Below are positions 28,667 through 36,233 of a stretch of 64,000 bases of DNA, in pieces. Positions within the stretch are counted from its first letter, which is position 1. Each line of letters opens with the position of its first letter. The notes under the pieces are model-generated. The model was not told the origin of the DNA, did not search any database, and saw only the letters and a list, made by a program, of their open reading frames with translations. The translations under genes were made by a program, and so were the position numbers. The DNA lies in assembly GCF_001889605.1 (NCBI RefSeq), contig NZ_CP018171.1, positions 1,240,001-1,304,000 of the forward strand, in the 5' to 3' direction. The stretch comes from Aquibium oceanicum (GTDB lineage Bacteria > Pseudomonadota > Alphaproteobacteria > Rhizobiales > Rhizobiaceae).

Positions 28667-28812
28667 GGAGAGCCGTCCATACACGGCCCCGAAGCGGCCG
28701 CGGAGCACCATTTTTTGATCGACTGGTGCGAAAGGCGCCGACAACTGTGATAGGCTACTAGCGGATCGTTCGCTTTCTCTACGGTCCGACCTGGACAGCG
28801 TCAGCATTGCGC

Positions 28813-29030
28813 CTACATTCTGTCCCGTTTTCTGTGCCTTCGAGGCGCTGACGGAAAAGGAAGCGGGAATCTCGGCTGTCCGTCCGGCAGGGCAAATTGG
28901 CCATCCGGCATGGTAATCAGTGAGGGAAACGCCTTCCAGCCGATCGTCTCATGTTCGTGTAGATATCTCAGTGTTAGCCCGGCATCGGCAATCGCCGTGA
29001 TCACGCCGCCGAGGGGGTGAACCCCTGATA
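28813..29030 (-). pseudogene. C-terminal fragment of a SAM-dependent methyltransferase
   Basis: The last about 70 codons read GGVITAIADAGLTLRYLHEH, ETIGWKAFPSL, then LPDGQPRFPLPFPS. This is the recognisable tail of a common class I methyltransferase group (GLRIEFLHEHD...LPDGHPRLPLSFSL type). The rest of the gene should lie at higher coordinates but is replaced by the left inverted repeat of the IS3 element at 29031, where unrelated sequence begins. The IS therefore removed, or separated, the 5' part. Confidence 0.65.
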
Positions 29031-29050
29031 GGTGACGTTGCCCCCAAGTT

Positions 29051-29980
29051 CTATCCAGTTTTGAGTTCGTTTCCGGCGGTGGTTTTGCCCTGCTGGGCGT
29101 GTGAGGCGGCGGGCACTTGCGCGCAGCTGTTGGCATGGCGCAGCGCGAGCGACCGTCGCGGGATGAAGGTTCTGGCGAACTCGTCCGGCGTCTGCCAGGA
29201 GATCTGGGAATGCGGCCGGGCGGTGTTATAGTCAGCGAGCCACACGGCGGTTGCCATGCGCGCCTGTGCCAGCGAGGTGAACAGAGTCTCGTTGAGCAGT
29301 TCGTCCCGTAGGCGGCCGTTGAAGCTTTCGATGAACCCGTTCTGCATCGGCTTGCCGGGTGCGATGTAGTGCCATTCGACACGGTTCTGATCGGCCCAGG
29401 CGAGGATGGCGTTCGAGGTGAACTCGCTGCCATTGTCGCTGACGATCATTCTCGGCCGGCCGCGTTCGGCAACCAGCCGATCGAGTTCGCGGGCGACCCT
29501 CATGCCCGAGAGCGACGTGTCGACGACCAGCGCCAGGCATTCGCGCGTGCAGTCGTCGACGATCGCCAGGATACGGAAGCGACGCCCGTCGGTGAGCTGG
29601 TCCGAGACGAAATCCAGCGACCAGCGCTCGTCGGGACGCAGCGGCACCAGCATCGGCGCCCTGGTTCCGATCGCCCGCTTGCGCCCGCCACGCCGGCGAA
29701 CGGCAAGCTTTTCCTCCCGGTAGAGCCGGAACAGCTTCTTGTGGTTCACGACGAGGCCTTCGCGCCTCAGCATCACGAGGAGACGCCGGTAGCCGAACCG
29801 GCGACGTTCCTGTGCGATCGCCTTCATCCGCTCGCGAACCTCGCCGTCGTCCGGGCGGCTGGTCTCGTAGCGAACCGTCATGCGGCAGCAGCCGATGGCT
29901 TTACACGCCCGCCGTTCGCTCATCCCGAAGGCATCCTTCAGGCGAGCGACAGCTCTCCGCTTGGCCGCGGGCGTCACCAT
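29051..29980 (-). CDS. IS3-family transposase OrfB (copy A)
   Basis: A 309-residue DDE transposase. The N-terminal helix-turn-helix-like part ([39 protein letters not shown]) precedes the rve integrase core with catalytic Asp in [10 protein letters not shown], Asp in [12 protein letters not shown] and Glu in [16 protein letters not shown]. The start at 29980 overlaps the end of orfA by seven bases, as in IS3 elements, where OrfAB is made by a programmed -1 frameshift. Full length; a functional OrfAB fusion is doubtful because orfA is disrupted. Confidence 0.92.
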   Translation of the reverse strand: MVTPAAKRRAVARLKDAFGMSERRACKAIGCCRMTVRYETSRPDDGEVRERMKAIAQERRRFGYRRLLVMLRREGLVVNHKKLFRLYREEKLAVRRRGGRKRAIGTRAPMLVPLRPDERWSLDFVSDQLTDGRRFRILAIVDDCTRECLALVVDTSLSGMRVARELDRLVAERGRPRMIVSDNGSEFTSNAILAWADQNRVEWHYIAPGKPMQNGFIESFNGRLRDELLNETLFTSLAQARMATAVWLADYNTARPHSQISWQTPDEFARTFIPRRSLALRHANSCAQVPAASHAQQGKTTAGNELKTG

Positions 29981-30239
29981 TTCTTTCCCACGAGATCCTT
30001 CAGCGCCGCGTTGTCGAGCATGGCGTCGGCCAGCAAACGCTTCAGTCGCGTGTTCTCGTCCTCCAACGCCTTCAGGCGGCGCGCCTCCGAGACGTCCATT
30101 CCGCCGAAGCGGGCCTTCCAGTTGTAGATCGAGGCGTCGCTGACCCGTGCTTGCGGCACAGGTCGGCGACCGAAACCCCGGCCTCATGCTCCTTCAGAAT
30201 TCCGATGATCTGCTCTTCAGAGAAGCGGCTGCGCTTCAT
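29974..30239 (-). pseudogene. IS3-family transposase OrfA (copy A), frameshifted
   Basis: From ATG at 30239 the frame reads [20 protein letters not shown] and [12 protein letters not shown] and then leaves frame. The remainder, [20 protein letters not shown] to the end KDLVGKKW, is intact in the next frame. The break coincides with the three-C run at 30144-30146 (GGG on the coding strand) where the intact copy B has one more base, so one G was lost. This orfA would need restoration before the element could move on its own. Confidence 0.85.
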
Positions 30240-30305
30240 GTCCTGGTCCTCTCAATGGGCCAGAACGAACTTCAATCTGGATTAGATCGCGGGGGCAACG
30301 TCACC

Positions 30306-30958
30306 CGCAGCATGCCCGCGAAACTCTTCCAGTCCGTCAATGCCGCGCGACTTGTTACCTTCGGCGTGACGAGTGCACCGCGAAGACCAAATGTCGGATC
30401 GTTGCTCGCCTTCGAAACGGCAATGGCATAGCGGAACACCTGACCGATTGTCGCGCGCAGCCGACGAGCGGTCTCATAGTTGCCGATTCCCTCGACTCTG
30501 CGCAGGGGAACAAGGATGTCGGCGGCCGTGATATCCGCTATCGGCCGCTTCCCCAGATCGGAAGCCGCAAGGCCTAGGAGCCAACGCTTCTTCGTCAGGG
30601 TGGCGTCCGCCTTGCCTTCGCGTTGGATCTTCTTCAGGTACTCGTCCGCGATCGTTTGAAAAGTGTCTTCGGTAGCCGCACGTGTTGCGATCTTCTCCGC
30701 CTTGGCATGCGCGGACGGATCAAAGCCGGAAGCCAGTAGCCGTTTGGCCGTATCTCGTCTGGCGCGCGCTTCGACTAGAGATACAGCCGGATAGGTGCCC
30801 AGCGCCAAAAGCTTTTGCTTGCCGCCATAGCGATAGGCGAGCCGCCAGAGCTTCGAGCCTTGCGGCGTCACCTGCACGAAGAGGCCGCCGCCATCGCTGT
30901 ACTTCTTGGTGGACTGGAACGGCTTTATCGCCCTCAGCTGCGTATCCGTAAGTGGCAT
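30306..30958 (-). pseudogene. Tyrosine integrase (P4 type), C-terminus lost to an IS3 element
   Basis: The first about 215 residues of a P4-like integrase. The DUF4102 arm-binding domain (MPLTDTQLRAIKPFQSTKKY, KLWRLAYRYGGKQKLLALGTYP) is followed by the core-binding helical domain (DTFQTIADEYLKKIQREGKA). The frame enters the IS3 right end at 30305 and stops at 30272, so the catalytic domain with R-H-R-Y is gone. The gene starts 185 bp from the 3' end of tRNA-Leu and points away from it, the usual place for an integrase of a tRNA-targeted island. It cannot be active. Confidence 0.9.
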
Positions 30959-31072
30959 CTGTTGGTACTCCGTAGGCGGAGGTCGTCAGCGCGGTCTCCG
31001 GTACCAACGATGCTACCAACAAATTCATAGGATACCAACGGACGATCCCGGACTGTGCAGGACGCCGGACAA

Positions 31073-31097
31073 CAAAAAAGCCCGGGAAACCGGGCTT
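31073..31097 (-). terminator. Intrinsic terminator downstream of tRNA-Leu
   Basis: An 8-bp stem, AAGCCCGG / CCGGGCTT (31078-31085 and 31090-31097), with a GAAA loop is followed, on the minus strand, by a run of T (A-run at 31073-31079 on plus). It sits 46 bp past the 3' end of the minus-strand tRNA-Leu gene. Confidence 0.85.
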
Positions 31098-31142
31098 CTT
31101 CTGGTGTTTCTGGATTGTCTCGGACGATCTGAAGCGGGCATT

Positions 31143-31227
31143 TGGTGCCCAGGAGAGGACTCGAACCTCCACGCCTTGCGGCACACGGACCTGAACCGTG
31201 CGCGTCTACCAATTCCGCCACCTGGGC
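31143..31227 (-). tRNA. tRNA-Leu (anticodon CAG), CCA encoded
   Basis: The acceptor stem GCCCAGG pairs with CCTGGGC at the other end. The D region GGCGGAATTGGTAGAC, the long class II variable arm, and the T loop GGTTCGAGTCC are all present. The anticodon loop reads TTCAGGT, giving CAG. The 85-nt length including CCA is right for a leucine tRNA. The 3' end faces the truncated integrase at 30306-30958, making it an integration target. Confidence 0.95.
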
Positions 31228-31419
31228 AGGTGCGCGGCTTCGTGTATGCGGGTCGCCCTTTCCTGTCAATGCGCTTTTCGACGATCTAGGACGCGTCGTG
31301 GTCGGCCGAGGTCAGATGCCGTCCCGGAGGGCGGGGTTCGTTCGGCGGCGGCGCGCTGGGGCGGCGGCGCGTGGCGTCTTCCTTCGTCCGCGTGTGGCTT
31401 GATTACCGGTGATCCGGCC

Positions 31420-32925
31420 ATGAGCGCGGCACGTACTTGTCGATACCATTGGCTCCTTCGGCCACCGGCAGCCTCGCGGCTTCGATGGATCGTGCTCGGA
31501 TGGGAGGTGACGCTCACCACCGACGGCGGGCTGGAGAAGATCGAGGACGTCTTCCTGTTCATCCGCGACGGCATGGACCTGTCGATCGAGCCCGTCGAGC
31601 CGGAAAGCGAAGGGACGGAGGACGTCTCTGCCGCGATCGAGGATGAGGCCGCGGCAGCCGGCGAGGCGGCCACCGGCAAGCACAGGCCCGGGCCCGCCAG
31701 GGAGCCGGTCGCGGCTGCGGCCGCTTCCGATCGCGGCAGTTCCTCGCTGCGCGTTCCCGCCGAGCGCCTGGACGAACTGATGGACCGGGTCGGCGAACTG
31801 GTGATCGCGCAGTCTCGGCTCTCCCAGCTGGCCGGTGCCAGCGACGACCTGAACCTCAAGGCCGTGGCGGAAGAACTGGAGCGTCTCGCCTCCGGGCTGC
31901 GCGACACGACCATGGGCATCCGCATGGTGCCGATCGGAAGCCTGTTCGGCCGCTTCCGCCGCCTCGTGCACGATCTGTCGGGCGATCTCGGCAAGGAGGT
32001 CGAGTTCGTCACCTCCGGCGAGGAGACCGAACTCGACAAGACCATGATAGAGCGCCTCGCCGATCCGTTGGTGCATCTCATCCGCAACGCGGTCGATCAC
32101 GGGCTGGAAAGCCCGGACAGGCGCACCGCGTCGGGCAAGTCCGGGCGGGGCCGGGTGCGGCTTTCGGCCGTCCACTCCGGCGCCGAGGTCGCGATCTCGA
32201 TCAGCGACGACGGCAAGGGCCTCGACGCCGCGCGCATCAGGGCCAAGGCGGAAGAGGCCGGGCTGATCGCCCCCGACGCCAAGATCGCCGACCAGGACCT
32301 CTACCAGATGATCTTCCATCCCGGCTTCTCCACGGCCGGCGAGATCACCTCGGTCTCCGGCCGCGGCGTCGGCATGAACGTCGTCAAGCGCGCCATAGAA
32401 GGGCTTCGCGGAAGCATCGATCTCTCGACGAAACCGGGCGAGGGGACGACCGCAACGCTGCGCCTGCCGCTGACGCTCGCCATCATCGAAGGCATGCTGG
32501 TCCGGGTCGGCAACGGGCGCTACTCGATCCCGCTCTCGGCAGTCGAGGAATGCGTGGAACTGCCGCCGGCCGCGGAGATCGGCGGCAACGGCCGCAACTT
32601 CCTGAACATCCGCGGCAGTCTGGTTCCCTTCCTGCGCCTGCGCGAACTCTTCAAGGTCTCGACCGATCCCGACCCCTACCAGAAGGTGGTCATCGTCTCG
32701 GCAGGCGAGTCCCGCGTCGGGCTCGTGGTGGACCAGATCATCGGCAACAACCAGACCGTCATCAAGTCGCTGTCGAAGCTGCATGCCGACGTCGACACGT
32801 TCTCCGGAGCGACGATCCTGGGCGACGGCACCGTCGCGCTGATCCTCGACGTCGCCAACCTCGTGACCTTCGGCCAGACGTTCGAGAGCCGGCTGAGAGG
32901 CGAACGCCTGAGGAGGGCAGCATGA
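31420..32925 (+). pseudogene. cheA: CheA chemotaxis kinase lacking its N-terminal HPt domain
   Basis: The recognisable part begins near 31500 with WEVTLTTDGGLEKIEDVFLF, then the dimerisation domain (RVPAERLDELMDRVGELVIA), the kinase domain (N-box HLIRNAVDHGLE, G boxes SDDGKGLD and SGRGVGMNVVKRAIEG), and the CheW-like P5 domain to the end. The HPt domain with the phospho-accepting His, about 100-200 residues in rhizobial CheA, is missing. The 5' side runs into unrelated sequence next to tRNA-Leu. An ATG at 31420 could start a 501-residue product, but it could not phosphorylate itself in the usual way. The stop overlaps the cheW start (ATGA). Confidence 0.85.
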
Positions 32926-33524
32926 GCCTGGGAGCGACGCAGCTGAAGGCGGAAGGCAGCATGAAGGCGCTCACCGTGGGGCTGCAGGACGAGATCTTCG
33001 CGCTTCCCGCCGAAGGGGTTCGCGAAATTCTCGACGTCGTGCCGATCACGGAAGTGCCCAATTCGCGCGCCTTCGTCGGCGGATTGATCAACGTGCGCGG
33101 CCGGGTCGTCCCGCTCGCTGATCTCAGGGTGATGTTCGGCATGGACCGGCCGCCGCCCGACAAGGACACGCGCATCGTCGTCATCGAGATCGATCTCGAC
33201 GGCGAACCGACGATCGCAGGCATCCTGGCCGACAGGGTCAGGGACGTCACCGACATAGAGACGGCGACGATAGAGGAAGCACCCAAGGTCGGCATGCGCT
33301 GGCCGGCGGAGTTCGTCCGCGGAATTGGCAAACGCGGTGACGAGTTCGTGATCATCCCCGACATGGGGCGGATATTCGGGGCGGAGGGCGACAAGCTCCA
33401 TGCAACCCGGCGATACGCTTTTAGGTATGGCAACGGACATGTTCAAAAATGCCTGGGGCCAACGGTTGGCACAGGCCAAGCAAATGTTGACCGAACTGAG
33501 ACAGCAAGCTGGCAAGGTGGATAA
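32922..33524 (+). pseudogene. cheW: CheW coupling protein, 3' end replaced by recombinase sequence
   Basis: From ATG at 32922 the protein reads as CheW: MKALTVGLQDEIFALPAEGV, EVPNSRAFVGGLINVRGRVV, PLADLRVMFGM, then RGIGKRGDEFVIIPDMGRIF. This covers almost the entire SH3-like fold. After about 33417 the frame continues through serine-recombinase DNA in the wrong frame to 33524, adding some 35 foreign residues and losing the native end. It starts within the cheA stop (ATGA), so the two were an operon. Residual function cannot be excluded because the lost part is short. Confidence 0.75.
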
Positions 33525-33843
33525 GCAGATCGATCAATTGGTGGAGCGCATCGTCGAAGCCGACAACCCGCGCGTGATCAGCGCCTATGAGAACAAGATC
33601 GCCAGTCTCGAAAACGAAAAGCTTCTGATCGCCGAAAAACTGCAAACACAGAGCAAGCCACGTCATGCCCTGGAAATGTTCGAACTCCCCCTCGGATTCC
33701 TCTCAACGCCTTGGAATCTATGGGCTTCCGGGCAGATTCACCTGCACAAGATCGTGCTCAGATTGGCGTTTGCAGAGCGTATTGCCTACACCCGCAATGA
33801 GGGTTTTCGAACCCCAAAAAGTCATTACCATTCAAGATGTTAG
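33424..33843 (+). pseudogene. Large serine recombinase, C-terminal fragment
   Basis: About 140 codons: MATDMFKNAWGQRLAQAKQM, a coiled coil (QQAGKVDKQIDQLVERIVEA, YENKIASLENEKLLIAEKL) and an end, LSTPWNLWASGQIHLHKIVL and LRLAFAERIAYTRNEGFRTP. This is the zinc-ribbon/coiled-coil tail of a resolvase-type site-specific recombinase. The catalytic serine domain and recombinase domain are absent. The fragment interrupts cheW at its 5' end and stops 28 bp before the tRNA-Arg repeat at 33871, so it is debris of an earlier integration at this hotspot. Confidence 0.8.
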
Positions 33844-33870
33844 AGAGCATGAACATGGGAAAATGTGAAA

Positions 33871-33914
33871 TGGCGCACCCGACAGGATTCGAACCTGTGA
33901 CCTCTGCCTTCGGA
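33871..33914 (-). repeat. att copy: 44-bp duplicate of the tRNA-Arg 3' end (far side of the island)
   Basis: Forty-four bases identical to 39867-39910, the 3' part of tRNA-Arg(CCG) from CCA through T arm and variable loop into the anticodon stem, in the same orientation. After 33914 the sequences diverge (CGGCAG versus GGGCAG and then unrelated). It is the crossover repeat left by site-specific integration and marks the far end of the 6-kb island. Confidence 0.93.
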
Positions 33915-34277
33915 CGGCAGCTTTACCCTGGTTTACCCTTATCTAAGCCGGGCAAATTCGTGGAAAACGCCATTTCGCGGTCGGTTAGCACGAGTAGGGG
34001 TACCCTGCTCCCGACCCCTAGTCAACGTGATCCGATCAAGACCATCGCTCGATTGGCACGAGATTGGCACCCGCACTGGCCTTGAAGGGGTGCAACGGGG
34101 GCGACTCGCATTCCGTCTGTGTTAGATACGTGCGCGAAAAAATTCGTCGCCCTCGTGGTCCGAAAGTTGATGCTTACGTCAATCTGAGATTTCAATAAGA
34201 GCCAAGCCATCGAAGGGCTGACGGTGTAGGCCAATATCGGCTATGCACGGTCGAGAATCAGGCATGGGGGACTATCG
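33915..34277. other. Left non-coding end of the tRNA-Arg island
   Basis: The 363 bases between the att repeat and the nuclease-methylase gene hold no convincing gene. A short motif, TTGGCACGAGATTGGCAC, at 34053-34070 recurs with one mismatch near the other end of the island (39780-39797) and is listed separately. The rest is unremarkable. A promoter for the RM operon must lie here; an AT-richer stretch just before 34278 is the likely place. Confidence 0.5.
34053..34070 (+). repeat. Candidate integrase arm-type site, left
   Basis: TTGGCACGAGATTGGCAC contains two TTGGCAC units 11 bp apart, about one helical turn. The same 18-mer with one mismatch occurs at 39780-39797, just upstream of the integrase start. 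Short direct repeats near both ends of an element, outside the crossover, are typical of arm sites bound by the integrase N-terminal domain. Confidence 0.6.
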
Positions 34278-36233
34278 ATGAACGTCAGGCCGGTACCGAC
34301 CGCAGTAATCGTTCAACAGGGCAAACTCCTTGACTTTATCGATGGCCTGACGCAGCGTAATGAGACGCCCGAGGAATACGTCCGTCAAGAAATCGCAAAG
34401 TCGCTCGTCCGCGAATACGGATACCAGAGAGCAGAAATAGCGGTCGAATTCACTCTGAACCTCGGATCACGGAAGCCTCGTGCTGATCTGGTGATCTTCA
34501 ATCCTGATGACCTCCATAATCAGGACAGAGCCCGACTTATTATTGAGTGTAAGTCGCAGAAAGTAAAATCCAGCGACCGCACTGACGGCGTCGGCCAGCT
34601 CAAGAGCTATATGGCTGCGTGTCCTAACGTTGGCTACGGGATGTGGACCAACGGCTTAGAACGATTCTGCTACCGGCGCGTGAACAAGGACGGCGGTGTT
34701 TCCTTCGACGAAATCCCGGACATACCAAGTAAGGGGAGAAGCGAGGATGAGGTCGAGAGACCTCGATTCGATCAGCTCAAGGCGGCTTCTTCAGACGCTC
34801 TCCTTTTCGCCTTCCGGCGCTGCCACAACTATATCGCCGGAAACCAAGGACTACAGAAATCCGAGGCATTTTGGGAACTGCTAAAAATCATCTTCTGCAA
34901 GATCCATGACGAACGCAGTTCAAACGAAGTGGAGTTCTTCGCAACGTCGAAAGAACGTCACAACATGAATGGCCAGTCCAAGGTCATAAGGCGAGTGGGA
35001 AAACTTTTCGAGGATGTTAAGTCCGAGTACAGCACAATTTTTCGCGAGAATGAGGAAATAGTTCTAACGCCGGAAGTTTTGTCATATATCGTTACGCAGC
35101 TGCAGATGTACTCTCTTTTAGAGAGTGACATTGACGTGAAAGGGCGTGCATACGAGGAAATCGTAGGGTCGAATCTTCGGGGCGATCGTGGAGAGTTCTT
35201 CACGCCGCGCAACATCTGTCAGATGGCAGTGACGATGCTTGACCCTGGCGAGCGTCACATCGTCATGGACCCAGCTTGCGGAACAGGCGGCTTCCTGATC
35301 ACAGCAATGAACTACGTGATCGACAAAATTAGGGAAACCGAGATCGACAAGTGGGGCGGCAACGTCGAACGCGCTGAAACAGCAATCCGCGCCCGCGTTC
35401 AGCGGTTCGCCCAAGCGTACATCATCGGGACCGACCTGAATCCCCACCTGGTCAAAGCCTCTAAGATGAACATGGTCATGAACAATGACGGCGCTGGTGG
35501 TCTCTTTCAGGCTAACTCACTCCAATCCCCGGCTCGCTGGGACGATGGACTTCGCAGCCGGCAGGTCATGGGGCAGATCGACCTGCTCTTCACAAACCCG
35601 CCGTTCGGCTCTAAGATTCCCATCGACGATCCGGTAATCCTTGAATCATACGACTTAGGTCACGCGTGGACCTACGACGCCAAGACCGACAAGTGGACAA
35701 TGCGCAACGACGTGCAAAAGTCCCAGCCTCCGGAAATCCTTTTCATCGAACGCTGCGTCCGCCTACTGAAGCCGGGTACAGGGCGCTGTGCAATAGTTCT
35801 ACCAGATGGCATCCTTGGCTCGCCGGGGGCAGGCTACGTACGCGAATGGATTCTGAAGCACACCCGCGTGCTTGCTAGTATCGATCTCCACCCCGACACT
35901 TTCCAGCCGCATGTTTCGGTTCAGACCAGCGTTCTTGTTCTTCAGCGCAAGACACAGGAGGAGATTTCTGTCGAAGCGGCGGCGGGTCGGTTCAATGACT
36001 ACCAAGTGTTTATGGCCGTCGCGAACCATATCGGGCACGACAAGCGGGGCAACATAACCTACGTCCGCGACCGGACGGGCAACGAAATTGTCGAGGAGAT
36101 CGAAGAGCAGACCAAAGAGTACGAAGACGGCAAGCCTGTCTACAAGCGCCAGCGCACACAGAAGAAGGTTATCGACGACAACACCCTCCAAATTGCACAG
36201 GCTTTTAGAACATGGCTGTCAGAGCAAGATTAG
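34278..36233 (+). CDS. Restriction nuclease-adenine methyltransferase fusion (HSDR_N + N6_Mtase; BcgI-A-like)
   Basis: A 651-residue fusion. Residues 30-135 form a PD-(D/E)xK nuclease of the HsdR N-terminal type: Glu57 in AVEF, Asp70 in PRADLVIF, then the E-x-K pair Glu90/Lys92 in RLIIECKSQ, and Q107/Y111 in GQLKSYMA. A helical linker leads to the type I-style N6-adenine methyltransferase: GEFFTPRNICQMAV near 305, SAM motif I DPACGTGG at 331-338, and catalytic motif IV NPPF at 440-443. No helicase motifs and no separate hsdR are present. The methylase and the specificity subunit downstream overlap by 22 bases. Nuclease plus methylase in one chain with a separate S subunit is the BcgI (type IIB/IIG) arrangement; this is inference. 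Confidence 0.9.
   Translation: MNVRPVPTAVIVQQGKLLDFIDGLTQRNETPEEYVRQEIAKSLVREYGYQRAEIAVEFTLNLGSRKPRADLVIFNPDDLHNQDRARLIIECKSQKVKSSDRTDGVGQLKSYMAACPNVGYGMWTNGLERFCYRRVNKDGGVSFDEIPDIPSKGRSEDEVERPRFDQLKAASSDALLFAFRRCHNYIAGNQGLQKSEAFWELLKIIFCKIHDERSSNEVEFFATSKERHNMNGQSKVIRRVGKLFEDVKSEYSTIFRENEEIVLTPEVLSYIVTQLQMYSLLESDIDVKGRAYEEIVGSNLRGDRGEFFTPRNICQMAVTMLDPGERHIVMDPACGTGGFLITAMNYVIDKIRETEIDKWGGNVERAETAIRARVQRFAQAYIIGTDLNPHLVKASKMNMVMNNDGAGGLFQANSLQSPARWDDGLRSRQVMGQIDLLFTNPPFGSKIPIDDPVILESYDLGHAWTYDAKTDKWTMRNDVQKSQPPEILFIERCVRLLKPGTGRCAIVLPDGILGSPGAGYVREWILKHTRVLASIDLHPDTFQPHVSVQTSVLVLQRKTQEEISVEAAAGRFNDYQVFMAVANHIGHDKRGNITYVRDRTGNEIVEEIEEQTKEYEDGKPVYKRQRTQKKVIDDNTLQIAQAFRTWLSEQD

Larger units (their letters stand above)
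27326..28682 (+). mobile_element. IS110-family element, IS1111 group
   Basis: An intact-looking insertion sequence of about 1.36 kb. Subterminal inverted repeats are perfect over 13 bp: TGGACGGCTCTCC at 27333-27345 and GGAGAGCCGTCCA at 28667-28679. IS1111-group elements carry such repeats about seven bases from the left end and three from the right, which gives the limits quoted; exact ends are inferred. The transposase is full length and a 260-bp non-coding right end follows it. No target duplication is expected for this family. Confidence 0.85.
29031..30305 (-). mobile_element. IS3-family insertion sequence (copy A, near tRNA-Leu)
   Basis: About 1.27 kb bounded by inverted repeats with a perfect 15-bp core, GGTGACGTTGCCCCC at 29031-29045 and its complement at 30291-30305, with patchy matching further in. 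It contains orfA (frameshifted) and orfB. The bases just outside the repeats show no 3-4 bp target duplication, and different broken genes lie on the two sides (a methyltransferase tail left, an integrase front right). Both facts point to an IS-adjacent deletion or recombination between two copies. Confidence 0.85.
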
